Shown here in pieces: positions 18,091 to 26,392 of a stretch of 64,000 bases of DNA. Location of the stretch: contig CBFHOS010000004.1 of the NCBI GenBank assembly GCA_965657645.1, forward strand, positions 1 through 64,000, in the 5' to 3' direction. Positions within the stretch are counted from its first letter, which is position 1, and every line of letters begins with the position of its first letter. This DNA is from CBFHOS01 sp965657645. Its GTDB lineage: Bacteria > Pseudomonadota > Alphaproteobacteria > Puniceispirillales > Puniceispirillaceae. A program made the position numbers and the translations under genes. Under the pieces are notes generated by a model. The model was not told the origin of the DNA. It was given only the letters and a program-made list of their open reading frames with translations, and searched no databases.

Positions 18091-18180
18091 GCGAAGTCCT
18101 TACAAATACGCACCACAGATGCGCCCGCAAAATGCGCTCTCCAAATGTGCCTCAAGAGGCTGTCCATGAATGCCATGTTC

Positions 18181-18200
18181 CTAATCGATATCTCGATTAG
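18181..18200. promoter_or_regulatory. 20-bp inverted repeat, candidate operator
   Basis: Perfect 8-bp arms CTAATCGA and TCGATTAG around TATC, in the 225-bp divergent spacer between TauE copy 3 and the panE-like gene. The size and symmetry fit a dimeric repressor site. The regulator is unknown. Confidence 0.45.
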
Positions 18201-18315
18201 AGATTTGTTGTATCGCCAATGCGCCGATAAAACCACCCCGCTAAATATCTGGCCTTGCTCCACTGCCCAAAAGCCGGAATAGTGAAACGCGATAAGGGCA
18301 GGGTCGGAGTTGGTA

Positions 18316-19251
18316 ATGAAATTTGCGGTTGTTGGTGTTGGTGCTCTTGGCACTTATTTTGGTGGTATGTTGGCAAAGGCGGGCCATGATGTGACGCTGG
18401 TGATTCGCAATGACGCTCACCGTAGCGCGATCGAGACCGCCGGGTTGCGGATCGACAATGATACAGGAGCGCATATTATTCATCCCAAAACCTGTGCGCC
18501 GGATGCGGTTAGCGAGCCAGCGGATCTGGTGTTTGTCTTTACCAAAACCGGATCCACAGCGGCGGCGCTGGGCGCGGTTCCGGCTTTAATTGGTGATCAT
18601 ACGCGCCTCATCAGTTTGCAAAACGGGCTAGGGAACCAGCATGTTCTGGGCGAATTTGTGCCGCTAAATCGGGTTATTTATGGAACGACCACGACGCCAG
18701 CGGATATTGAGGTGGCGGGATCTGTTTCATCGCATGGGCCGCATTTGTCACAATTCTACGCCGCGTATGCGGATGATGAAGCGCCCGACGCAGAAACCAT
18801 CCGCCTTGTTAACGAACTGGCGGCAAGCCTAAATGCGGCCGAAATGCCGGCTAAGGTAAACCAAGAAGTTGATCGGGTGATCTGGGGAAAAGTTGCCTTT
18901 AATACCGCGATGAATAGCATTTGCGCTTTGCTGGGGGCGCCGGCTGGTATTGTTGCTGATGTGCCGGAATTAACCCGATTGGCGCATGCGGTGGCGATGG
19001 AGAGCTGTGCGGTGGCGCGGGCCTGCGGCATTGCCATTGATAGCGATGCGGTGTTGCAGACCATTTCAATGTCAATCAATGATCACGCGACACATAAACC
19101 ATCAATGGTCCGCGATGTAGAGGCCAAGCGGCTCACCGAGATTGACGCGCTAAACGGTGCCGTTATTGGCCTTGGCCAACGCCATAACGTACCAACAATG
19201 TTGAACGAAACTATGCTTGCATTAGTAAAAGGCCGCGAGTCACTATATTAG
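18316..19251 (+). CDS. panE: 2-dehydropantoate 2-reductase family (ketopantoate reductase)
   Basis: 311 residues. N-terminal Rossmann motif VGVGALGTYFGGMLAKAGHDV, LISLQNGLGN, and the C-terminal catalytic helix region W-x-K-x-x-FNTAMNSICALL followed by HKPSMVRDVEAKRLTEIDALNGAV, all typical of ApbA/PanE. It reduces ketopantoate to pantoate with NADPH in pantothenate synthesis. Bacteria often carry several paralogues with other 2-oxoacid substrates, so true PanE function is likely but not certain. GGAG lies 6 bp before ATG 18316. Confidence 0.82.
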   Translation: MKFAVVGVGALGTYFGGMLAKAGHDVTLVIRNDAHRSAIETAGLRIDNDTGAHIIHPKTCAPDAVSEPADLVFVFTKTGSTAAALGAVPALIGDHTRLISLQNGLGNQHVLGEFVPLNRVIYGTTTTPADIEVAGSVSSHGPHLSQFYAAYADDEAPDAETIRLVNELAASLNAAEMPAKVNQEVDRVIWGKVAFNTAMNSICALLGAPAGIVADVPELTRLAHAVAMESCAVARACGIAIDSDAVLQTISMSINDHATHKPSMVRDVEAKRLTEIDALNGAVIGLGQRHNVPTMLNETMLALVKGRESLY

Positions 19252-19318
19252 CCGACATCGAGATTGGCCCACGGCAGATAAAGCTTATAGCCACCGTTAT
19301 TATCGTTAGGAGTTAGAC

Positions 19319-20116
19319 ATGGCTGCAACACCGATCCCATTGACCGTTAGTTATCCGGCACCCCCAGCAGGAATGTCGGAGGTGGAATGGCACGCCCGCG
19401 TTGATCTGGCGGCGGCCTATAGGCTCACCCATTTATATGGCTGGACGTCGGTTGTGTATAACCACATTACCCTGCGTGTGCCCGGCACAGATAGTTTTCT
19501 AATCAACCCATTTGGCCTGACTTATGACGAGATAACCGCGTCTAATCTTGTGCTGATTGATCTAGATGGCAACAAGTTGGATAATAGCGATTGGCCGGTC
19601 AATCGGGCTGGCTATCTAATCCACTCTGCCATCCATCGGGCGCGGCCTGATGATTTGCATTGTGTTATGCACACGCATGAACCGATCAGCCAGACAATGT
19701 CAGCACTCAATCTTACCGCGGTCCCGCTTGTTCAAGAAGGGTGCCAGCTATTCGAGCGCATTGGCTATCATGAATTTCAGGGAATCGTCCTTGATGAGAG
19801 CGAGCAAAAGGATCTTGTCGCGGCTATTGGCGAGACTAACCATACGCTGGTTCTCAAAAATCATGGCCTATTGACGGCAGGGCCAAATGTGGCGTGGGCT
19901 TTTGTCCGCCATCAATTATTCATCAGGAATAGCGATGTTCAATTGCGGGCATTGGCATCCGGCCAGGATATTAGCTATATCCCAGAGGATGTTATGCGGC
20001 ACGCGCGTGAACAATTTGAGGGCGGCGCGGCACAAGGTGGTGCGGCTGTGCGTCATCCAGAGTGGCCTGCTTTTTGGCGCATGCTGGACCGCATTGACCC
20101 AAGTTGGAAAACCTGA
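19319..20116 (+). CDS. Class II aldolase/adducin family protein
   Basis: 265 residues of the zinc-dependent class II aldolase fold (fuculose-1-phosphate aldolase-like). Metal-site motif VMHTHEP, later LKNHGLL, and the substrate phosphate-type stretch YNHITLRVPG. Members lacking a sugar-kinase context often act as decarboxylases or are of unknown function. No sugar pathway is adjacent, so the substrate cannot be assigned. Well-formed start with TAGGAG before ATG 19319. Confidence 0.82.
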   Translation: MAATPIPLTVSYPAPPAGMSEVEWHARVDLAAAYRLTHLYGWTSVVYNHITLRVPGTDSFLINPFGLTYDEITASNLVLIDLDGNKLDNSDWPVNRAGYLIHSAIHRARPDDLHCVMHTHEPISQTMSALNLTAVPLVQEGCQLFERIGYHEFQGIVLDESEQKDLVAAIGETNHTLVLKNHGLLTAGPNVAWAFVRHQLFIRNSDVQLRALASGQDISYIPEDVMRHAREQFEGGAAQGGAAVRHPEWPAFWRMLDRIDPSWKT

Positions 20117-20206
20117 TCTCTCGGTTTTAAATTATCCAGCGGATAATCGGTTTCATATTTTCGGTTAATGCCCCGCATATTGCACTCCAAATTTTGGGAG
20201 ATGTGT

Positions 20207-21280
20207 ATGCCGATATTCAGCCGGGTGCCAGTATTCAGCCGGGTGCCGATATTCAGCCGGGCACTTCATGATCTGTGCGCTCTTTTTCTGGTTCTGATTA
20301 TGTCGATTGGCTGTGGTGGTGGGGCGTTCGCCCAGCAGCTTGATGTTAGATCAATCGGGTTTAAGGAAATCTCGCTAAATGGTGTTGATATTGGGGTCTG
20401 GTATCCCTCAGACGGGCCGATAAATCGCAAAACGCTTGGCCCGTTTGACGTGTCATATTCCGATAATGGCAAGCCGTTGGCGGGGCCGTTTCCTATCGTT
20501 TTATTATCGCATGGCATTGGCGGCCAATATCGTAACCACCATTTGACCGCGGCCCGTCTGGTGAGGGATGGCAATGTTGTCATTGCCCCCACCCATGCGC
20601 GCGATATGACCGTCGCCCGCCGCGCTGTTATTACCCGCTTGGAACATCGCCAGCATGATTTAACGGCGGCTCTGGTTGGTGTTGGTAATGATCCGGTGCT
20701 GTCCCGCGTTATCAACAAAACCATTGTGAAAGGGGTTGGCTATTCACTGGGGACAGCGACGATAATGATCGCGTCCGGGGCCAGTATTCACACCGATCTG
20801 TTAGAACAGCATTGCATCGAAAACGGCGATACTGACGCAGAATTTTGTTCGTATGTTGAACCGCGGTTTTTTGCCTCGCTATGGGATTGGATCACGGGAA
20901 ATGAGGCCGAAAAAATGCGGAGCTTTGTGCCGTCATCGCCGCTCATCAACAACAATATTTCATTGATAGCGCCAATCGGCCAAGGCATGGATCTTGTCTT
21001 GATGAACGCCAATTCGGGGAAAATCCAAATTCTGGCGCTTGGTGATGATGATCAATTATTACCCGAATTTCACGCCAAGGCGCTGTTGAACAAGATTGAT
21101 ATCGATAAGATCAATTACATCGAATATCCGAGCACGCATCATTTTGCCTTTATCGCACCATTTCCTGCATGGGTGACGGAAAAGGAAGATATTCCGGTTG
21201 CAAAAGACCCTGTTGGATTTAACCGCGCGGCGTTCCAAGCCAAAATCAACGATGATATCGCGCTATTCCTGCAACCGTAA
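20207..21280 (+). CDS. Secreted alpha/beta hydrolase (PAF acetylhydrolase / dienelactone hydrolase-like)
   Basis: 357 residues from ATG 20207, which has GGGAG 6 bp upstream. The N-terminus is a signal peptide with an unusually long n-region made of a threefold 6-residue repeat (FSRVPV, FSRVPI, FSRAL), a hydrophobic core and cleavage likely after AFA. The hydrolase domain has VLLSHGIGG (oxyanion loop), the nucleophile elbow GYSLG and a C-terminal STHHF His. It resembles predicted periplasmic esterases and PAF acetylhydrolases that start with Q-x-x-VG-x-x-x and DVWYP-like strands. Substrate unknown. Confidence 0.75.
   Translation: MPIFSRVPVFSRVPIFSRALHDLCALFLVLIMSIGCGGGAFAQQLDVRSIGFKEISLNGVDIGVWYPSDGPINRKTLGPFDVSYSDNGKPLAGPFPIVLLSHGIGGQYRNHHLTAARLVRDGNVVIAPTHARDMTVARRAVITRLEHRQHDLTAALVGVGNDPVLSRVINKTIVKGVGYSLGTATIMIASGASIHTDLLEQHCIENGDTDAEFCSYVEPRFFASLWDWITGNEAEKMRSFVPSSPLINNNISLIAPIGQGMDLVLMNANSGKIQILALGDDDQLLPEFHAKALLNKIDIDKINYIEYPSTHHFAFIAPFPAWVTEKEDIPVAKDPVGFNRAAFQAKINDDIALFLQP
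20211..20264 (+). repeat. 18-bp x3 tandem repeat in a signal-peptide region
   Basis: Three near-identical 18-bp units coding for the repeated FSRVP- segment at the N-terminus of the secreted hydrolase. In frame. Confidence 0.85.
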
Positions 21281-21296
21281 TGCGGCGCCTGTTTTA

Positions 21297-22454
21297 TTAT
21301 AGGTAACCGATGCGGTCCGGCAATTGGGCGATGATGTCACGGCCAGCATTGGCAAATGCAAAACGTAGATAATCATCCTGACCGGCCCCAAAAAAATTTC
21401 CCGGTATCACCAAAATTCCAGACTTGCGCGCCATGTCCTTGGCAAGGTCGAGTGATGCGCGGCCCTTGTAGGGATGCTTTACATAGCCGAAATACGCGCC
21501 CGCACTCATCAATTCCCACCCGTCCATTTTATCGATTGTGGCGGTGAAAACGGCTGATCGTGCGGCGATCCGTTCCCGGTTGCTGGCCCGCCATTCGCCA
21601 AGGGAGTCAATCGTCTGGATCAATGCAAGTTGCGCCGCACGGGGGGCGCAGATTTGAATATTATCAATGATCTTGGCAATCTGGATCAATAATTCCTGAC
21701 TAGCCAAAATCGCCCCAAGACGATGCCCCGGCATGCAATAGGATTTTGAAAAACTATAGAGCTGGATCAAATTGTCCCGCCAGTTTTCAGTGGCCAGCAG
21801 ATTGTGCGGTTTGTCGATATCCAGCGGTAGAAAGTCACGATAAGTCTCGTCAAGGATCAGCCAGATACCACGCTGTTTGCACAGGGCCAGAATGTCGTCC
21901 AGAAGGTCGGCAGGATAGATAACGCCACATGGATTATTCGGACTAACCAGCGCAATCGCCCGCGTCTTTGGGCCAATGGCCTCGTCGATATCGGCTAGGG
22001 TCGGCAACATGTTGTTGCGCTCGTGACAATCAACATAGCGCATCCCTATGCCAAGCATACCAAGTGCGGATTCATGATTAAAATAACAGGGCCGCGTCAT
22101 CAAAATGTCATCGCCGTGACCAGCGATTGCCAGCGCCGCGGCGACAAAGGCCTGATTGCACCCAGAGGTAATCTGGATTTCCGTCATATCTATTGTCGCC
22201 CCGTAAAGTGCGCCGACATGCGCCGCATACACTGTGCGCAGATCACTATCCCCCTCAACCGGACCATAGCGGGTTGCCGCAAGCGTACCAGAGGCGGTCT
22301 CAAGCGCGTTCAAAATATCGGGATGGGCCGCGTATCCGGGCACCGCTTGGCTCATGTCTATGAGATCGCCGTGCCCGCCCTCATAGGATGCGCGCCAATC
22401 TTGAACGATGGAAACAGGTGGGGCGGTCAAAGTCTGGATGGCGGGGTTGAACAT
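21297..22454 (-). CDS. PLP-dependent aminotransferase, class I/II
   Basis: 385 residues, fold-type I. Cofactor-binding features: SGCNQAFVAAALA, SPNNPCG, LILDETYRDF and the lysine motif YSFSKSYCMPGHRLG. It transfers an amino group between an amino acid and a 2-oxoacid; specificity is not evident. ATG 22454 was chosen because GAGG precedes it by 5 bp and the upstream 13 codons of the longer frame look unrelated. Convergent with the hydrolase gene, 16 bp apart. Confidence 0.87.
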   Translation of the reverse strand: MFNPAIQTLTAPPVSIVQDWRASYEGGHGDLIDMSQAVPGYAAHPDILNALETASGTLAATRYGPVEGDSDLRTVYAAHVGALYGATIDMTEIQITSGCNQAFVAAALAIAGHGDDILMTRPCYFNHESALGMLGIGMRYVDCHERNNMLPTLADIDEAIGPKTRAIALVSPNNPCGVIYPADLLDDILALCKQRGIWLILDETYRDFLPLDIDKPHNLLATENWRDNLIQLYSFSKSYCMPGHRLGAILASQELLIQIAKIIDNIQICAPRAAQLALIQTIDSLGEWRASNRERIAARSAVFTATIDKMDGWELMSAGAYFGYVKHPYKGRASLDLAKDMARKSGILVIPGNFFGAGQDDYLRFAFANAGRDIIAQLPDRIGYL

Positions 22455-22581
22455 TTTGGCCTCAAGATAAGTGATGGTCGGCGGCGCTCGCACAGTGCAG
22501 GGTGAAGCCTAGCAGAGTTGCGCAGGCTTAAAAAGCGCGGCAGATTGATTTTAATGACTATAGGTTAAGAGGAACGCCGCG

Positions 22582-23274
22582 ATGTTTGCCAAAGACAAGC
22601 TATCCTATGATCCGCAACCACTGCCCGATCACATCCGCAAAAGCGATGCCGAGATGATCGTGGCGGCGACTGGTTTTCTGGACATAATGAAGACGCGTCA
22701 TACCGTGCGTGACTTTGATACCGCGCCCGTTGACCGCAGCGTAATCGAGGCATGCATTAGCGCGGCAGGGCTTGCCCCCAGCGGGGCCAATCATCAGCCA
22801 TGGCATTTTGCGCTCATTGGCAATCCGGAGATGAAAGCCAAAATCCGTGAAGCCGCAGAAATTGAAGAGCGGAAGTTCTACCAAAGCGACAGTCATGATG
22901 AATGGATCAAGGCGCTGGAGCCGATTGGCACCGGACCAGATAAACCGCATCTGGTCGATGCCCCGTGGCTGATTGTGATTTTCCAAGAACGTTATGGAAT
23001 GTTTGATGATGGCACCCGCTATAAGAATTACTATGTGCCGGAATCAGTTGGTATTGCGGCTGGGTTTTTGATCACTGCCCTGCATATGGCGGGGTTGGTT
23101 TGTTTAACCCACACACCGAACCCGATGCAGTTTTTAACCGATATTTGCGAACGTCCGAAATCAAACAAGCCAGTGATGATCCTCGCCGTGGGACATGCCA
23201 GAAAAGATGCCCGCATCCCCGCCGTGGCCAAGGTCAAAAAACCGCTGGATGAAATTCTAAGCAGGTTCGAATAG
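22582..23274 (+). CDS. Nitroreductase-fold flavoprotein, iodotyrosine deiodinase-like
   Basis: 230 residues of the FMN nitroreductase fold. The pattern matches iodotyrosine deiodinases (IYD) better than generic nitroreductases: RHTVRDF, APSGANHQPW, L-x-DAPWLIVIFQ, YYVPESVGIAAGFLITAL-x-x-AGLVCLTHTP and RP-x-x-NKPVMIL-x-VG. The residues that close over the iodotyrosine ring in IYD (a Glu, a Tyr four later, and a Lys 21 after that) are present here as E96, Y100 and K121 with exactly that spacing. Predicted reductive dehalogenation of halotyrosines; cytosolic. Convergent with the LysR gene, 5 bp apart. Confidence 0.8.
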   Translation: MFAKDKLSYDPQPLPDHIRKSDAEMIVAATGFLDIMKTRHTVRDFDTAPVDRSVIEACISAAGLAPSGANHQPWHFALIGNPEMKAKIREAAEIEERKFYQSDSHDEWIKALEPIGTGPDKPHLVDAPWLIVIFQERYGMFDDGTRYKNYYVPESVGIAAGFLITALHMAGLVCLTHTPNPMQFLTDICERPKSNKPVMILAVGHARKDARIPAVAKVKKPLDEILSRFE

Positions 23275-23279
23275 TGGCA

Positions 23280-24194
23280 TTACTGGCGATAGGTGGCGGT
23301 TATATCTTGTAGGAAGCTGATAAATAGCTGGGCCTTGCGCGGCAACAGGCGGCGTCCGGGATATAGCAATGAAATATGCGAAGCCTGCATAATCCGATGC
23401 TGTTCATAGAGCGGCACTAGGGTGCCGTCGGCGATTTGTCGTTGGGCATAAATCGACGGCACAAAGCCAAGATCGGCGCCATTGATAATCAAATCTCGGA
23501 CCATCACCGGATCGTTAACATGGGCGGTGCGGGCCAGATCAAGTTCGGTGTAATCAAGGGCGGTGCCACGCTGGCGGGTGCCTATCTTGATCTTGCGGTA
23601 CCGTGTTTCACAAATTTGAATATGGTTCGCCAATTGACTGGCCGGTGCATCAGGGTCGAGCTGTGCCGCAATCTTGGGCGCGGCCACCCAGATCAATGAG
23701 GCCTCAATTAATTTTTGCTGGATCAGGTCTGAATTGGGCTGGGCACCAACGGCGACGGCGATATCAATACGGTCCCGCAACAGATCCTGCTGGGCGCTGG
23801 AGGCAATTAATTCAAGCTGGATTTCGGGATGGGCGGTAATGAATTTCGATAGGTGCGGGGCGATAATCTCACGGCTAAAGGCCATTGGCATGGCGATTGA
23901 TAGCTTGCCGCTAGGCACCCGCCGCAAACCGGCAATTTCGGCGCTGGCAGTATCCACCTGTTCCATGATCTGCAGGGCATGGGCATAGACCTGCTCGCCA
24001 TCATGCGTTAGCCGTAATTCGCGGGCGGCTCTGGCAAATAGCTTTAGGCCAAGGTCATCTTCTAGCCGGCTGATTGATCGGCTGATGGTGGATTTTGGAC
24101 GGTTAAGAGCAATGGCGGCTGGGGTGATGCCGCGATGATCCGCAACCGCAATAAATGCCGGCAAATCATCAATATTCCAGTTTAGACTAGCCAT
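23280..24194 (-). CDS. LysR-type transcriptional regulator, divergent from ligAB
   Basis: 304 residues. The N-terminal winged HTH (DDLPAFIAVADHRGITPAAIALNRPKSTISRSISRLEDDLG) and the effector-binding domain (LSIAMPMAFSREIIAP, DLLRDRIDIAVAVG) are clear. ATG 24194 was chosen because the HTH begins 12 residues later and GGAAG precedes it. It is divergently transcribed from ligA across 184 bp, the usual arrangement for a regulator of the neighbouring catabolic operon; an inverted repeat in that spacer may be its site. Confidence 0.88.
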   Translation of the reverse strand: MASLNWNIDDLPAFIAVADHRGITPAAIALNRPKSTISRSISRLEDDLGLKLFARAARELRLTHDGEQVYAHALQIMEQVDTASAEIAGLRRVPSGKLSIAMPMAFSREIIAPHLSKFITAHPEIQLELIASSAQQDLLRDRIDIAVAVGAQPNSDLIQQKLIEASLIWVAAPKIAAQLDPDAPASQLANHIQICETRYRKIKIGTRQRGTALDYTELDLARTAHVNDPVMVRDLIINGADLGFVPSIYAQRQIADGTLVPLYEQHRIMQASHISLLYPGRRLLPRKAQLFISFLQDITATYRQ

Positions 24195-24225
24195 TGAACT
24201 TCCGTAATCTTCCGCATAATTAGTG

Positions 24226-24256
24226 TTGCAAAAATGGAACGATGCGTTCCTATATA
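24226..24256 (+). promoter_or_regulatory. Candidate ligABK promoter with embedded inverted-repeat operator
   Basis: TTGCAA (24226-24231) and TATATA (24251-24256) could be the -35 and -10 elements (19-bp spacer, slightly long). Between them sits a perfect inverted repeat GGAACG-ATG-CGTTCC (24236-24250). A long spacer containing a dyad suggests control by a DNA-bending or repressing regulator, plausibly the divergent LysR protein. Confidence 0.45.
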
Positions 24257-24306
24257 TCCGGTTGCGTTCAGTTTTGGCAATGACTAAGGTGATCAGGTGA
24301 CCATAT

Positions 24307-24358
24307 CTAACAACGGTAGCTAACAATGGCAGCTAACAATGGCCGCCAGCAATGGCAA
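24307..24358 (+). repeat. 13-bp x4 imperfect tandem repeat in ligA leader
   Basis: Units of ctaacaatggcag type, two near-identical and two diverged, ending about 20 bp before ligA ATG. They lie in the untranslated leader or promoter-proximal region. Confidence 0.7.
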
Positions 24359-24378
24359 TTTTGAGATTGGAGCAGATC

Positions 24379-24777
24379 ATGGACAAACGTGACTATGATG
24401 ATATTCCCGGAACCTATGTTCTGGATGGGCGCAATTACCGGCGGGGCTTTCATTTGAACATGTTTTGCATGTCGCTGAACAAGGCCGAGTGCCGCGAGGA
24501 ATTTGCCGCTGACGAAGCCGCCTATCTGCAAAAATTCAAGATGACTGACGAACAGCGCCAAGCGGTGCTAGATCGCAATTATCTTGAAATGTTAAAGCTG
24601 GGTGCGAATGTCTATTACGCCTTCAAGGTGATTAGCCATGACCGCAAACCCCCACAGGTGATGTATGGACAGATGGCGATGCCGCCGCTGTCTTTTGAAG
24701 AATTTCAGGAAATGATGCTGAATGGCGGCCGTTCAATCGATGGTAACCGCAGCGTAAAGGAGCAGGAAAATGGCTAG
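24379..24777 (+). CDS. ligA: Protocatechuate 4,5-dioxygenase alpha subunit
   Basis: 132-residue small subunit (LigA) of the extradiol ring-cleavage dioxygenase. Characteristic sequence: DDIPGTYVLDGRNYRRGFHLNMFCMSLNKAE, and later LKLGANVYYAFKVI. The subunit is helical, lacks its own metal site and closes the active site of LigB. ATG 24379 has GGAG about 8 bp upstream. It overlaps ligB by 8 bp. Confidence 0.9.
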   Translation: MDKRDYDDIPGTYVLDGRNYRRGFHLNMFCMSLNKAECREEFAADEAAYLQKFKMTDEQRQAVLDRNYLEMLKLGANVYYAFKVISHDRKPPQVMYGQMAMPPLSFEEFQEMMLNGGRSIDGNRSVKEQENG

Positions 24778-25609
24778 AATTGTTGCGGGAATGGGGACAT
24801 CGCATGTTCCTGGCGTCGGTGCGGCGATGGATAATGGCAAAACAGGCGAAGATTACTGGGTGCCTCTGTTCAAGGGTTTTGAACCAATCCGCGAATGGCA
24901 CAAAAACAATGTGCCGGATGTGAATATTGTGGTCTTTAATGATCATGCGACATCTTATGCGCTGGATAATTATTCGACCTTCACCATGGGTGTTGCCGAA
25001 GAATTTAAGCCAGCTGACGAAGGCTGGGGCCCGCGTAAGGTGCCAATGATCCAAGGCCATCCTGAACTCGCATGGCATATTGTCGAAAATTTGATTCTGA
25101 ATGAATTTGATATGGCGGTGACTGGCGATCTTGATCTTGATCACGGATGTTCGGTGCCTCTCTCGATTGCCTATGATCAGCCCGATGCATGGCCAACGCC
25201 TGTTATCCCATTGCTGGTCAATGTGATCCAATATCCCCAGCCGACCGCATTACGCTGTTTCAAGCTAGGTCAGGCTATTCGCAAAGCGGTTGAGAGCTTC
25301 CCAGAGGATCTAACCGTTGGCATCTGGGGCACAGGCGGTCTATCGCACCAATTGGGCGGTGAGCGCGCCGGTGTTGTTAACCCGGACTTTGATACCAAAT
25401 TCCTAGATAATCTGGTTGATGATCCGCTGGCGAACACCCGCCTGTCTCATACTGACTTTATCCGCGAGGCCGGATCTGAGGGTATTGAGATGATCATGTG
25501 GAACGTGATGCGTGGGGCGATGAACGAAAAAGTCCGTGAGGTTTATCGTTTTTATCATATTCCTGTATCAGCGACCGCTTATGGGGCTATCATTCTAGAA
25601 AATGAATAG
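24770..25609 (+). CDS. ligB: Protocatechuate 4,5-dioxygenase beta subunit
   Basis: 279 residues; catalytic Fe(II) subunit that opens protocatechuate to 4-carboxy-2-hydroxymuconate semialdehyde. Metal ligands equivalent to those of Sphingobium LigB are visible: H12 in TSHVPG, H59 in FNDHA, and the Glu in EGIEMIMW; the catalytic His lies in GGLSHQLGG. The motifs FKPADEGWGPR and GHPELAWHI also match. Related gallate dioxygenases are single fused chains, so separate LigA and LigB chains favour protocatechuate as substrate. Confidence 0.9.
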   Translation: MARIVAGMGTSHVPGVGAAMDNGKTGEDYWVPLFKGFEPIREWHKNNVPDVNIVVFNDHATSYALDNYSTFTMGVAEEFKPADEGWGPRKVPMIQGHPELAWHIVENLILNEFDMAVTGDLDLDHGCSVPLSIAYDQPDAWPTPVIPLLVNVIQYPQPTALRCFKLGQAIRKAVESFPEDLTVGIWGTGGLSHQLGGERAGVVNPDFDTKFLDNLVDDPLANTRLSHTDFIREAGSEGIEMIMWNVMRGAMNEKVREVYRFYHIPVSATAYGAIILENE

Positions 25610-25624
25610 CCATAGGATGTGAAG

Positions 25625-26350
25625 ATGAAAACCGTTGCTGTCAAAAATATCACCCGAACCGATGCTGATCTTGCGGCGCGGCTAGGGGATGCGGGGGCCT
25701 CGACTGTGCATGAGGCGCAAGGCCGTATTGGTCTGATGAAACCCTATATGCGGCCGATATATCCCGGGGCGCGTATTGGTGGCACGGCGGTCACAATTCT
25801 GGCCCAGCCGGGTGATAATTGGATGGTTCATGTGGCCATTGAATTATGCCAGCCGGGTGACATTCTGGTGGTTGCCCTGACGACCGATAATACTGACGGA
25901 TTTTTCGGTGATCTATTGGCAACTTCGGCTATGGCTAGAGGTGTTAAGGGGCTGGTGATTGACGCGGGCGTTCGTGATGTCGCCGACCTACAGGAAATGA
26001 ATTTTCCGGTTTGGTCGCGCGCCATATCATCAAAGGGCACGGTGAAAAACACCCTTGGTGCGGTCAATGTGCCGGTCATTTGCGCTGGCCAGCTGGTCTT
26101 TCCAGGTGACGTCATTAGCGCCGATGATGATGGTGTTGTGGTTGTCGCGCGGGCACAGGCAGACAAAGTCATGGCCGCGGCACAGACGCGCATTGATGCC
26201 GAAGAAGCCAAGCGGCTAAAACTGGCCGATGGTGAACTTGGCCTCGATATCTACAGCATGCGGGAAAAGCTGGCATCTGCTGGTTTTGAATATGTCGAGG
26301 ATCTGGAAACGCTCGGAGATTTTAACGGCATCGATACGACTGGTAAATAA
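25625..26350 (+). CDS. ligK: 4-carboxy-4-hydroxy-2-oxoadipate aldolase / oxaloacetate decarboxylase
   Basis: 241-residue class II pyruvate aldolase of the RraA/HMG aldolase fold. It splits CHA into pyruvate and oxaloacetate, the last step of the 4,5-cleavage pathway. Signature region GFFGDLLATSAMARGVKGLVIDAGVRD provides the Arg/Asp of the active site. AGGA precedes ATG 25625, 15 bp after ligB. The dehydrogenase (LigC), lactonase (LigI) and hydratase (LigJ) that stand between LigAB and LigK are not next to it. Its stop codon lies inside a 15-bp tandem repeat. Confidence 0.9.
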   Translation: MKTVAVKNITRTDADLAARLGDAGASTVHEAQGRIGLMKPYMRPIYPGARIGGTAVTILAQPGDNWMVHVAIELCQPGDILVVALTTDNTDGFFGDLLATSAMARGVKGLVIDAGVRDVADLQEMNFPVWSRAISSKGTVKNTLGAVNVPVICAGQLVFPGDVISADDDGVVVVARAQADKVMAAAQTRIDAEEAKRLKLADGELGLDIYSMREKLASAGFEYVEDLETLGDFNGIDTTGK

Positions 26351-26386
26351 TCGGGTGGCAAATAATCGGGCGGCAAATAATCGGGG
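26342..26386. repeat. 15-bp x3 tandem repeat containing the ligK stop
   Basis: Three copies of ggyaaataatcgggn. The first contains the ligK TAA, and every further copy brings another in-frame TAA. The array fills the spacer to the next gene. Confidence 0.9.
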
Positions 26387-26392
26387 ACACCG

